Origin: Chlamydomonas sphaeroides
Lineage: Eukaryota; Chlorophyta; Chlorophyceae; Chlamydomonadales; Chlamydomonadaceae
Length of the DNA: 17,585 nucleotides
Assembly: GCA_001662425.1 (NCBI GenBank)
Contig: BDDC01000950.1
Location: forward strand, 1,172 to 18,756
Direction: 5' to 3'
Under the pieces are notes generated by a model, which did no database searches, was not told the DNA's origin, and saw nothing but the letters and a program-made list of their open reading frames with translations. Made by a program: the position numbers and the translations under genes. This document shows positions 1 to 13,000 of this stretch, piece after piece (the stretch's first letter is position 1; the number at the start of each line of letters is the position of its first letter).

Positions 1-1035
1 TCACCGTCACCCCCAAGATGATGGGCGACTGGTGCGAATGGGAAGCAAACCAGAACAACGACAAAGATATTTCAGGAGTCTCAGTAAATCATTTGGTAGC
101 CGCTGGCTAGCCAAATGCCTTGGTTTCTGCCGTGCTGTTATTGCCGTTGTTGTTTGCCCACTGGATGACGCGGGTACCACCTGGCCTCGCTGCTCTGCAG
201 GGCGGTCACTCTCTACACGGCGCACCTGCTAAACTGGCACGATGCCTCGCGGATGTGCCGCAGCCAGGTGTGTTCCTGGGGATCCTATGCCAGCTAGCTT
301 GGTAAGAACCAAGGTCACTGCGCACACTGCGACTCAGTGGATGGTTGGGTGCCCCCTGTCACCCACAGCCGACATCTCCCCTCATGCACGCACACGCACA
401 CGGCGGCCTTCCCGAATGCAACAAAATGTGTTCTCTATGCGATTTCTGACTCTATTTTGCACGCTCCTGCTCACAAAACAGAACCAGGACCTGCTGTGGT
501 TCATGAGCGCCGAGGAGCAGGCCTGGATGGCGGCCTGGCTGCGGTCCACCAACAACACCGACGGAATATGGACGGCGCTAACACAGGACGCGGCAGCGGG
601 GCGTTACGCCTGGCGAACTCAGGTAGGATCGTTCGGATCATTGCCAAATGTCGACATACGCATGCCGACAGACTCGTCCCAGGTGCAGGGCGGCCCATAG
701 TGTTGCATAGTCATTCCTGCATTGCTACGCAACAGAGTCTGGACCTGCGTTGCCTCCTTCCATGCCGCTCTGTGATTCAGGGATTATGGGACATCTGTGG
801 GCATTGCCACCTATTTCGCCGCGCATTGTATGCAATGCCGGTCTAATTGTGCACTATGCATGCCCACAGGACCCGGACGGCATTGGCCTTTCGACCTGGC
901 GACTGCCCGCCAACTTTGAGCTTGGTGTTACCGTTGGAGCCAATGGTCTTTGCGGCTCACTGACCGTCTCTTCAACGGCCAGCCAGGTCATAGCCCTGGA
1001 TTGCGACAAACCCAGGGCATTTGCCTGCAAGAAGG
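1..1035 (+). other. CTLD1 (exons 1-4, residues about 10-134)
   Basis: Exon 1 (1-31) ends in phase 2 at a GTGCGA donor. Its TG joins G of exon 2 to give W followed by AVTLYTAHLLNWHDASRMC. Exon 2 ends at 267 before GTGTGT, and exon 3 continues DLLWFMSAEEQAWM, which matches the classic CTLD pattern of Cys, then xLLxxxSxEEQ. The WIGL-like position is IWTAL. The C-terminal half in exon 4 (870-1035) has LCGSL, then IALDC and RAFAC, giving the expected cysteine pairs. There is no EPN/QPD motif and no WND, so calcium-dependent sugar binding is unlikely by family knowledge. Exon 4 ends in phase 1 at 1035. An upstream domain or linker lies outside the window. Confidence 0.82.
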
Positions 1036-4000
1036 GTAAGTACATGATGATCGCAAGTAAGCCCACCAAGCCATCGCCACGTGCGCCCAACACCACTCCT
1101 GCCGCTTACGCACCGCTATCCTGCCAATGCCTGGCACGAATCAGGCAGATAATTTTCACGAACGGGGGCTCACATTCGCATGCGTCCCCCAAACGCACGC
1201 ATCCCCACAGGTGTCATGTGGAACGGACCGCGTGACGAGGTCCGCTTCCGCCGTCCCCCACCACCGCCTCCGCCACCCCCGTCACCGCCACCCGTGAATG
1301 CTCCAAAGTACGCCTACAAGATCATCCACGGCAGCTTTGAGTACATGTACTTTGATGAGCCGCGGACGTGGGCGGCTGCCAAGGACGTGTGCACAAGCCT
1401 TGGCGGCCGGATGCTGGAGTTCACCTCTGCAACCGACTTCTACATCATGACCGATGCTTTCCGCGATTACGTTGCCGGCAAGGTGTCGGATCGCAAGACA
1501 TCCTACTGGTTCGGCCTGCGTCGCGATCCTGACGACCTGGCGGTGTTCCGTTACACAACTGGCAACGCGCCAGACTCCTCACAGCAGTTCTGGGGTGAGA
1601 TGCTCGAGTCGTGTACCAGCAGTAAGGCTGGCCTCTGCCGCTGCTGCTTGCTATCTGTACATGTAAAACCTTGCGTGGAGTGAAGAGGCCGACCCGTGTT
1701 CGCTTCTTGCTGCTGGTGTGTGGGCAGTGTGCATGTAGAACATGTGCCGCCGTGCGTGTTCCAATCAGTGCATTGCATGTTCCAATCAGTGGTTGTGCTT
1801 CATCACCTTTCGGCGTGCCTCATCCCAGGCGTGGACCAGCCCAATAACATGAACAGCAAGGAGCACTGTGCTGAAATCAGGGGCTACCTCAAAGATCCCT
1901 GGATCCTGGAGGTAGGTGTGCATGATAACTAACTTGGCATGAAAACTAGCCCTCAAGCATATTCCCAACTGTCCCATGTGCACAAACGCACGCACGCACA
2001 AGCCCATGCTAAGCTCTGCTCTATTTCATAATATGCACCCTCGTAATCTTGCTTTCTCGCAGAACGCAAAGCAAGTGGCTGACCAGGCTTGAGGCTAGGG
2101 CGTTCGTACAGTGGGACTCAGGCCACATGCCTGGCTTGCTTGTCGCTTGGACCACCATCGCCGACTGTCCTGATATTCGTTGTTTTTTGCTTCGCTTGCT
2201 CAGGTGGTGGTTCTTGAAGATTGACTGGTTTTACAGTGAGTTGGTGTCCCGCAGCTGCAAGAAGTAATTCAGCGGGAGCCCATTGCTTGAACTCCAACCC
2301 AGGAGGATGCCAGTTAGTACGTATGGTAAAAATCAACTAATTGCCTCGGCCCCTGCTTTCTTTGCTTACTTTGCTATCATCGCAGCCTCCGATGCAAAGT
2401 TCTTCAAGTAAGATCCTGCATGAAGCCACTCGGGACGTTACGTAAAGCCACGCATGGGAGCTGTAGTGGTCAGCCACACAAACACCTGACATTGTGACAG
2501 CAGCACCCTACATGCTTAGATATGACACATGCTGTCATACCCAAACCAACCTGCCAGGAAACTGACCAAGCGCTGGAACAAGCTCACAGAGGCCGAGAAA
2601 GAAGCCAACCGCAAGTGGGTGTGGCTGCAGGACCTCCTTTCTCATTGTAGCCACCCCCACACGTTCATAAATGACCCACACATCTCACACATCAAATCTC
2701 ACACTTGTTTCTGTTCATGTGATGCGACACAGGGGCCGCACTTGGTGGAACGACCTCAGCTGCGAGCAGTTGCTGCCGTACGTGTGCATGGTGCGGGCAC
2801 CGCCCGTCTACACGCCCATGCCCAACATCGCACTCACCAACCTGGAGCTCCAGCTGACGCTCAGCGGCGTCCATTACACCATGTACGGGGCAACCATGAG
2901 CTGGGAGTCGGCCCGGGCGTTCTGCAAAGGCCGACACAGCTATTTGGTGACCTTCACGTCAGCTGATGAGTACAGGAACATTCTGCGCATGATCAACGGT
3001 GCGTGTGAGGCTAGCCAGCAGAAGGGTGGTGCAAGCGTGAAGCATGCGCTTGGCCTGTGCGCTGATACAAACAATGAAGAGGTTACAGTACTGTGACAGC
3101 GAGTCTGTCTGCTGTGTAGCTGTGTGTGGCAGATCGGAGTTGCACGGCACGCAAGCACGATGGCTACGGATCTGTATAAACAAAACTTGCAATTGTTTAG
3201 ATAGAGCCAGAAGGCGACCAAGGCTAAGACCCCCAACCCATCCGTCGCCGTACAATACGTGCCCAATCCCTTGACCCCCACCTCCCCGGCGGGCACACAT
3301 CTCAGGCCAGACGCCAAATAACTTGCGTGGAATCCGTCAATGCGTGCGGATCCTGCAGTTGCCTGATCGGTTCCACCATGTTCTGTATGATCTTAGCTCA
3401 GGCCCTTCCTCATGTTGTCGTGTGGCTGCTATGCAGAGTGGACCTGGACCCGGCCTCAGTTGACAGACCCTATCCTCGACATCTGGACTGGATTCAACAC
3501 GCTGCGCTTTGGGTCGCTGACTGGGATCCAGAACAGTGTTGGCATTGGTAAGCCGCCGTGGTCATCTCTCATGAAGCTGCATTCCTTTGCTATATGCCTG
3601 ACAGTGATATGACGAGGGGGCACACGCAGAAAACATCTGACTGGGCAATACCAAGCAAGTTCACAGCAACTCATTGCCCACCCAACCCCCTCCCTGAAAC
3701 CCCCGGCCGTGCTCACTTGCAGACAACAAGCAGGCGTACTTTGTGGTAGGCCACACTTACTATTCGCTGGCATGCGTTGGGCATGTGTGTGAGAGGGCGG
3801 TTGGGGGGCATGTGGTGGACTTACCCATGGCCCCGACCTCCGTGCAACCTTTGCGCATCAGGGCCGTCCCTGGAGTGACACAACCAAAGCGGAAGAAGAC
3901 GGCAAGTGCATGATCCTGAAGGTCGACCCCAGGTCGCAGCGCAACGGCCTTGAGTGGGAGGACTGCAACCGAGCCACCGTCCGGCCGCTGTGCCGAACGG

Positions 4001-7000
4001 ATGCCCCATCCATCAAGCCGGCCTTTCAAAGAACAGGTGTGTCGCCACATGCTAGCTAGCTGAGTATGTCTACCAGGGGGGGCGCTGATAACGGTAATAT
4101 ACGGTGTTGCATGTTATCTAGCTGGTCGCACGTGAACTTGGCTGCTTGCCATGTTACTCAACGTCTTTCCATAAAAGGAGTTGGGGCTGTGTGGTGAGAG
4201 GCCGCCAGCCTCCTTGGTGGCATTGGCAATCCCAGCCACTCGGGGTCAATGCGCGTATGCATTCGTACACCCTGAACACGAATAACTGACGTATGTGGCA
4301 GCACTTCAATGGTGTCGCTGTACCTGCACCCGCACAACCTGTTACCCCGCCGCTGCAGTGGCCAACGCCGACGGGTACAAGTACGCTTACTTCCGCCAGG
4401 CGCTGAGCTTTGCACGGGCCATGGAGGTGCGCGCACTGCAGCTGCATGCAGGCCATCCAGACAGATGAATCAGACATTGAAAAGCGTGCTTCAGGGCCTG
4501 GCTCGCGTACATGCTGCACTAGGTGGCTTTTGGCAATGCGGCCACACATCTGCTCAGCTATCCCCGCATGCTTCCAAACTCCTCTACGTACCCATTAAGG
4601 TGTGCGAGACGCTCCCTGACGGCGAGCTGGTGACCTTGGGGTGCGGTTTTGGGGAGGATGGGCGGGGGGGGGGGCGTTTTGGAGGGGGGGCGAGATCTGG
4701 GCATTGGTTCTGGGAGCTAGGCCCAGTCGGGAGCAAAGCGCCCTCATGCTCATGTGTTATGGCCCCCTTATGCAATGTGCTGCTTCCGGTATCTGTGCAG
4801 GAGCGTGGCGGAGTGGACGGACTTCCGCACCTTCATTACCGAAAACTTCTTTACACAAATCCACCTCAACCTGCAGGTGCGTGTGTGTCGCTAAAACATT
4901 TCGTTTGCACCGTTTCACAATGTGAAGCTCACACAACCGTCATCAATGCCAAGTGTCACACGTATACACGGGTATACACGGGTATGCATTCACGTGTGCG
5001 CCACTTGCTGTGCTTCCAGGCCACCGAAAGTATTGGCGGTGCAACCATCGATGACATCTGGATGGGACTGTCATCGTTCTTCGAAGCAACACAGTGGCGT
5101 TTCCACGGCCACTCAACATGGGACATCACGACACCCGATTTCTTCTCCGGTGGCTTCTGGAGCATGACGCAAGCACAGTACAACACCCTATCGGGTGTAG
5201 ACGGTGCGTAAGCCAAGCGGGTGGGCCCCAGCATTGGGTGCTGCTTTGCCTTCCATGCCCATAGTGCTGCGCTTTACCGTGTGCCCTTTTCGTGTTTGCC
5301 TTCGGCCCCTCGCTCCTCAGGATGCGGCTACGCTAGGGTGAGTTGTGTTGGTAGCAGGCTTGCGATGCAGCCGCAATACATGCTGACAGGGTGCTGCATC
5401 CGGTGCCCATGTTGCAAATGTTTATGTTTGCTGCATACTAGGCTCATCTCTTTGTCACAAGCAATGCCATGCCTGGAGTGTATAGAATAATAAGATGTCA
5501 TGCATTCATCTTCAAATTGTGACACTTCGTCTTTCATGTTGACGAGTGTCTATCTAAGCATCCGGCGTTTTGCAACTCTACCGCCTGCAGTTCAGCGCAC
5601 CCACCCCATCAGCTGCGAGTGTCACAGGAGGTGTGTGTCCGGGCGTGTGTTCGTTCCCAAGACCGTCTCCATTCCAAAGATTCCACGCTGCAGGCAACCA
5701 ATTAAACAGATGACTATTAATTAAACCATGGCACCACGGCACCATGGCAGCCTGGTGCTGCCCCCCATGTGCTGTTTGCACAATCCTGTCGTCCATCTAT
5801 CCATGTCTTTCTGCAGGCTGGGTGGCGACCAACACCTCTGACTGCCGTACGGCCCGCCAGTTTGTGTGCCAGTACAAGCCACTGCCACCACTCTTCCAGA
5901 ACCCGGGTGCTGTTGCTGAATATGCGCCGCTACCTGCCTTGTCGAAGTTCGACCTGCATATGGGCATCACAGCCATGGTGCGGAGCACTGAATGCACGGC
6001 AATGTTCATTTACGCTACAGTTGAATGGCCACTACTATCAAACATCGTTGCGCAGTGAAGCTCCCATGGTACCAACAACATGATGATGATGCATGCACAC
6101 GCCGCTGTGTTTTACACAACATGCTCTTATTGGTTTCTTCCCCACCCCAGGTTGGCCGCGGCCTCCGGACGTACACGCTCATAACCACTCCGTCACTCCG
6201 AGCCAATTGGACCCAGGTGCGGCCAGCCGGAGGACGCTCGGCCGCCCTTCGGCCAAGCAGCTTGCAGTGGGTGTCAATTATTGGGCTTTATTGCCGCAGT
6301 GTCCCCCTTGCCTGCCGAACGCGCAGTCCAGCACCCTATGCGGGCAAAGTGACCCACGGGCGGGCCTTCCTTAGCCACCTGTAGAATGTGACCGCTAGCC
6401 AAGAAAGTAATTCAGTGAGCATTCATGTGGCTGACGTGTTTGTTGCGTGAATTATGCAAACCCGCCCTCACACGCACCCGTAGGCCCAGCTGGTGTGCCG
6501 CCACCTGCCCAACGTGGACGGCTACCTTGCCACACTGCACAGCGCGGAGGACATGGGCTACTTCAGCCGCATCGCGGAGATGGCTGAAGGCCTGGCTGTC
6601 AAGATCTGGGTCGGATTTGCGGACTTCCTCTCGCCGGGTGCGTGCCAGACGCTGTGCTTTTTAATTTGAAGTGCATTGGTTTTCACGATGTACATGTACT
6701 CGGGGACACATGGCATTGAATCCGAACTGCAAGGCCAGTGCGGGGGTTTCGCACTCAATGTCACGATAGCGTGTAGACACAGCTGTACTGGTGCCGGATT
6801 CACATGCAGGCACGCCGTACTGGCAGACCGGGATGCTGGACGGCAGCCAGCAGAGCACTGGCTGGGCCAGCGAGGGCAGCACAGCGGACGGCTGCGGCTA
6901 CCTGGACACGGCCACCGTGCAGCTGCGCCGCGCGCCTTGCAGCTCCACCTTTGCCTACCTGTGCATGTCACCCACATCAAATCAGCACATCGCGGTGGCC

Positions 7001-10000
7001 GAGGTCTCAGGCGATGGCCTGCCGGACGTGATCGTGTCGACGCAGTGCCCGTGAGTACGGTTTTATGGGCTGGGGTGTACTTCACAAATTTGCTTGTGGT
7101 GGGCGGCTTTGGGCAGGATATCAGCTCATACCGTGGGGACAGGATGGGGGCATTGGATAATGAACCTGGGCTGCAAGCGCTGATGAACTCTGCGGGCCTT
7201 GGTTGATGGCCGCATGCCGCGTAGGTACGACGGTAATGGCCAGGGCTCGCTTATTGGCCTGCAGCAGCCGACACCGCCGACTCTCGGAATCAGCAGGTGC
7301 GGGATGCAGTGACATGCCCGCTGGTATCTTGCTGCTGATGAATAATCGGCCGAATGCAGCATGGGTAGCGCTCGTGCAGCACATGCATGGCGCCTACAGC
7401 TACACACTACCCTTTCACCGGCTGCCCTCCAGGCCCTCTGCAGTGCGGCCGATCATGTCGGCTCGCACCTGTGGCGATGGTATCCCCGCCTGGGGCCAGG
7501 AGGAGTGCGACCTTGGAGCCAGCAATGGAGCGCCCGAGAGGTGTGGGCAGTGTGCGACTCGTCTGAGTGCATGCCAGTGCTGGCACGCAACTCCCTGCTG
7601 CCAGAAAATAACTGCATGGCGGGTGTGACACATCCACTTCCCCCCGGCGCGCGCCGCCCTCAGCATCTGCTCCGGCCTCGACTCTGCACAGCCCGAGTGC
7701 CGGGTCTTCCCGCGCTTCACAGTGACAGCTTCAGCCAGCCAGGCCTTCATTGGCATCGGCGACAACGGCAAGCTGCTGGAGCACTTTGGCGTCAACTACT
7801 ACGTGTTCGGGTGCGTTGGCTCTTGCAATCTGCCTGGTCCATCTGCCTGCGGGTGGCTGTGTGTTGCATTCGCATCAGTGTCATGCTGGCGCTATGTGAT
7901 GCGCTCGTCCACCCACAAAGCCTCCACCCCCTTCTTGATTCCGGCACCACCACAGGCAAGCCCGCCAGTTTGCCGAGCTCCGGGAGTCGGCCGAGGACCC
8001 GCTGCTGATGCCGGGCTATTACAACGCCAGCGAGGACAATGGTGCGATCATACAGCGGCACGCGTACCCTGACACTAACACAACGCTGACCCCTTTGCGG
8101 CCCCACCGCCCTCGCCTGTGTGTGGCGCAGCTTCACCGCAAAGCCAGCCCCTTGCGGTGCACGTGGCTCGTGCGCTGCGACCGGGCACACCCTTTGAGTA
8201 CAGGTGCGTATGGTGATTTCAAAGGCCATGGCAGTGCGCAGCCAGGCACGGCGCACCTGAAATATGGCTCGCAGCAATGGGTCGCAACGAATGCACTGCG
8301 TGCTTGCTTGTGCGCTGCACGGCTTTGCTTATCGCTGTAAATCTGTCACCCTGCACGCATCCACGTCCTCTATCATGTGCCATCATTCGTGGGCCATCAT
8401 GTGCAGGGCCTTCCTGCGCACCGACCTGAGCCTGCCGGCCTTCCCCAACTGGAGTGACGTCGAGACTGCGCCGGTGAGCCGCTGCTTTTGCTATCTCCTG
8501 CTGCTTTCCGCGTTTGGGGAAACGCATGTCCACAGTGTCTGCTACATGGCACGCATGCATGGCGCTACATTGGGGGCCAACGCATGTTATACGTGCCCTG
8601 TATATACTGCATTCGTGCCTTTCAACGTTCCCGTGCTGGCTGGCTGTCTGGCTGCTGCAGGTGAATGATGCCGGCTTTGTGACTGGCAACTCAAACTGCG
8701 GCTGCACCACCGACAACCCCGGTGGCGCACCTGTAGATCTGGTTGTGGCACAGGAATTTGAAGCCATCACCATGAGGTGTGCTTAATGGGGGCAGCGGTC
8801 GGAAATCCATCCAGCTACCGCAAACAACCAGTATAACTGCAAGCGGCTCATGAGGGTTGGGGGATAACACGTATGCGCACAACCCTGGTCCCGCACCATA
8901 CGCCCCCTCGCACAGCTGGACCGTGGGCAGCGCCTGTGAGAGCGGTGTGTCCATCACGCGAGCGCTGTTGGACCCCGTGACCGAGCAGCCGGGCGAGTCG
9001 ATTACTGTGGCCCAGCTGTCCATCGGCCTGGCCTGTGGCACGCGCTACCGGCCCTCTGTCACCGAGATCGACGAGGACATTGTGCGCGACAACCTTCAGG
9101 TGGGTGTGTGTTGTAATAGTTCATCATCTCTGGCTATCGGAAATGCCAACAAGGCACTATGCGTAAAGCATGCAGCCCAGCCTACAAATGTACTCACGTG
9201 GGCTGCAGGGCGTCACCTGATGGTAGAGATCACCACCCACCGCTCCGCTGCCCCGCCGCCTACCCACTAGGTCGGCTTGGTTTACCGCTACTGCGTCATC
9301 GTGTCCAGTGACGCCACCGCTCTCTACTGGCTCGATCCCAACAACCCCTTTGAGCTGCTGCGCTTCGTCAGTGAACCCTCGTAAGCTGCGGGATAGCAGG
9401 AGGGCCCTAGTTGGGTCGATGCGATGCTACACATATTTGGTGCCAACCACCTTGGCGCCAACGCAGGTGCAAGGACGTCCGCATCCAGTGGGCTGGCCGC
9501 CTGGAGGGCGAGGTCAAGACCAAGTACAGCACGCCAGCTCCGGACGTGCGCCTCACGGCCCGCCTGCTGGGCAGGTGGGACTTCTGAGCATTCCTGTCGC
9601 AGTTCAGCTGTGTGCTCTGTGACCAGTCATGCAAACGGATACAACAATTTCACCTGCATGGCCACACTTTCATGATGATTGTCGTGGTTCATGCCGCAGC
9701 CCTTACGTGGTCAGCACCACAACGGACGACAGCGGACGCTACTCGCTGACAGTGCAGACAGATATCCCCAACTGCGACCCACTCGCGGCGCCCGAGGCCT
9801 GCCGTGAGGATTGGGGATTAATTGTGTCGCGTTCCAGGAGCTGCTGTCTACATGTTTCAATTACAGCGACACACATCAATGTGATACCGCTTGCATGCAT
9901 GCATGCTCTCACCCGTGTGCAGTGGCACAGCGGATCTTGCTCTTTGCCACGTCCCGCACCAAGCTCCGGACGGGAAGGTACGTACGGCGTTATGATAAAG

Positions 10001-13000
10001 AAGAGTCGAAAGAAAGGCGGCATACCACAAAAGAAAGAGCCGTGAGGCGAAGTGTCACCTATATCATATTACTTTCTGCCGTACAGTGTACCCACGCTCA
10101 CCGCCGGGGCCCTTCTGATGACCATGGACCCGCAGGATCATCCAGCACGCCTTCACCATTGGGGGAAGGTGGGTGATCCACTCGCTTCACATGCCCCTGT
10201 TGGCAACCGCCTTGAAGCACTGCCGTGCCGTGTTCTGGCGGCTGGCTGAGCGCACGTATTGTGTGCTCCTTGTGTGCTCGGCTCGCAGGGCTGGTGGCAG
10301 CCAAACGCTGGCTGTCCAGCACATGCAGGTCATCACATCAGCTGCGATCGTGGACGACAGCGCCATGCCCATCCTAGGCGTTGTCAGGTATCGAACGCCT
10401 CAATATTTCAATGATGAACCACCGTGGAACAACGCGGGCTCTTAATCCTACCACCCTTGATCTAGCAGCAGGCGAACTCACGGACATGCTTGCACTGCTT
10501 GCTTGTGGAACACGTGTGGCAGGCACTCACGTGCTGCCTGCATTCCAGCCCGCTCTGATGCATTATCCATGGCGCTCTGAACCCCCCACGCAGCTGGCCG
10601 GGGTCGCTTGTGAATCTGGGCTACGACCAGCCCCGCGGCTGCCCTGTGGCTGGAGCCAGCGTCTGCTCCATCAACGTCAAAGACAACAGCACCATCGCCT
10701 GCGTCAACACGTTGGCGAACGGTGCCTTTTCTGGTGCGGAAATTCTCCCATCCAGGGCATCAGTAGCCCAGGGCACAAGTGGCCATGCTGCGCACACAGG
10801 CGCACTCGGCAGAACAGCCGAATTCTGGGTATCGCACTTGTTGCGAGCCATCTGACCACCACGTGTTGCTCTGTATGTCTCGCTTGCATGCTTAGAAGAC
10901 CAACTCAACACTCTTTAGCGTACTCCTCATTTGCCCCGGAACTCATCCTCCTATTCCTCCGTCCTCACCCTGTGCTGCAACAACCACACAGTCACGGCCG
11001 GCATTGGCTCTTTTGCCAAGCTGGAGGTGCGCTACTTCAACCACAGCATGCAGATCAACATGCCGCCCTCCGTCAAGACCGAGGGCAACAACTACTTCGA
11101 CGTCCTGGCACCAATTTATGATGTCGACATCCGCAACATTGTGAGACGCACGCCGGCGTTTACTTGCACCGCAATGCAAACACAATGAAAGCCTCACGAG
11201 ATGCGTCCCATTGACAATGAATATGCATACACTGCGTGTGTTTGTTCCCTCGTCACCATTGTCCGCTCGCAGCAAACGCGCCGTGTGCGAGTGGGCCTGA
11301 CGGGTGGCCTGTGCGAGTATGCGCTTGGCCGCGTGCACCTGGAGTTCACGGCAATGGAGTGCGCCAACCAGGCAGCGCAGAATTCGGTGTGTGAATGCAT
11401 CTTGCATCATGGACCATCTGCCGCTATTGGCTAGATGGTGCAGATCAAGCATGGATACCCGCTGCTGTGAATGGTTGGGGAATTGCCGTATCTAAGAGAA
11501 CTGAACCATTTCCTCCCCTCCCTGCAGACGCAACGCTACGTGACTTTAGAGCCGACGGCGTCGTACACGTGAGCTTGAATTGCGGTGTGGTTGCCACCAG
11601 TTTCCTGGTAATCATGTTTTCATCCCTGGCCCAGCGTTGGCCCCCAAATTAACTAAATCTCTCTATTCCCTCCCTACCTGTGCAACCTGTAGTGAGTTTG
11701 AGCTCCCTGCACTGCCGTGGCTGATCAAATTCAAAGTAAGATCGTCGCACAGGGCCAAGTCAATGGGCACACAACCACGCAACTAGTGCATCCAGGGGGC
11801 GATGCACATCAGGGCGGTTGCGAGTAAACCTCAAAACAGTTGCAGCTTTAGATGGAGGCCATGGTGGGCGAGTAAACCTCAAAACAGTTGCAGCTTTAGA
11901 TGGAGGCCATGGTGGGCCAAGTGCTGTAAAGCAGTCAATGGGCGGGAGCAATTACTTGAAAGAATTGAAGGTTGAGGGGCGGCACGCCCCGGGCACGTAT
12001 GTGTGCATGCCCTATCGGTTAGTTGCATGCCGTATGCGTACGCAGGACCTGACCGAGCCAATCGAGGGCCTCGACACCTCTGTGGTCAAGAGCTATCTTA
12101 CAAGGGTCCAGATTGTAAGCACGCGTGCCCACTGCTGTGCCAGGAGGTGCTCGCTTGTTCCCAAATCCCCCTTGCACCGACCGGAGCACCAAGCACGCAG
12201 CGTCATGGTAACCAGTGACGAATTCCCCTTGCCTTGCCGTGTGGTAATTGCAGACCGACCGCTTTGTCAATCTGACCGCTCGCGGCGCCTATCAGGAAAC
12301 GCAGGTCCCCATCGTGTCCTTCCCTTTCATATCACCATCCGAGATGGGCGTCACGCTGTGCCGCGACTTCAAGGGCACCTACATCCGATGCAACGAGTTC
12401 AGACTTGCAAAGGTCGGTAGGCATGTGCTCGCTGTGCAGAGGCTATTAAGTAGTATCTGGTGTTCGGCGTAGGGTCTCCTCATATACACCTGCCCTCCTG
12501 AATGTAACAACAGATGTTCAAAACGCGCTGTAGCCACTTCAATACCTAGTTCTATTTCTATAGGACGATAGCTTCTGCGTCCAGCTACATCAATGCTGCA
12601 CCCCTTGCCTATCTGACCATGTCGGCTGATGTCTCACACCTTCATTCCAGACGTGCGCCACCGGCACCTGGATGTCAGCTGAGGACGCCGTGTACTCGGC
12701 ATTCCGGACACCTCCTGTCAGCGACACTGTGAAGCGGGACGTACTGAACCTGCGCCGCGGTGTGTTGTGTCAAGGCGTTGATCGAACATCTACAGCAGGG
12801 CGCCGTTTGATGGATCTTGGGCCCTATCGCTTGCCTGTAATGCCATTTTGCAGTCTGCTGCCCCTGAGTGCTGTCCACGTGCCTGCCATGTGCAGGTGGT
12901 GTCTATAAGGCCCGCATCCAGCTGTACCAAATGTACGGCACTCTGCGCTGCGATAACGTTAGAGGCAACCTCCGCATTGTTGACGGCATCACGGGAGACG

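Noticed and set aside
84..103. GTAAAT and GTAGCC donors that would extend exon 1 to 83 or 95
   Set aside because: Both leave phase 0, but exon 2 needs phase 2. The GTGCGA donor at 32 fits and gives the W before AVTLYTAHLL.
268..301. Extension of exon 2 to the GTAAGA donor at 302
   Set aside because: The CTLD frame hits a TAG. Ending at 267 joins cleanly to the xLLxxxSxEEQ motif.
4309..5211. A 300-codon plus-strand open frame crossing several exons and introns
   Set aside because: It contains introns 15-17 in full. Its only recognisable protein is exon 18's true CTLD frame at the 3' end; the rest is low-complexity shadow sequence.
6558..7085. Long minus-strand open frames (for example 6558-7085 and 8219-8773)
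   Set aside because: They are antisense shadows of GC-rich exons, with Arg/Pro/Ala-rich low-complexity products and no domains.
9892..9906. Alternating TGCATGCATGCATGC run
   Set aside because: A short simple-sequence palindrome in an intron; ordinary for this kind of genome and without supporting features.
10088..10168. An exon starting at 10088 (after TACAG) and running to 10168
   Set aside because: It changes the frame so that the IIQHAFTIGG stretch is lost. The acceptor ending 10135 keeps it in phase.
11818..12420. A 200-codon open frame over the 48-bp duplication
   Set aside because: It reads exons 44-45 in another frame and lacks domain content. Exons 44 and 45 fit the main gene in phase.
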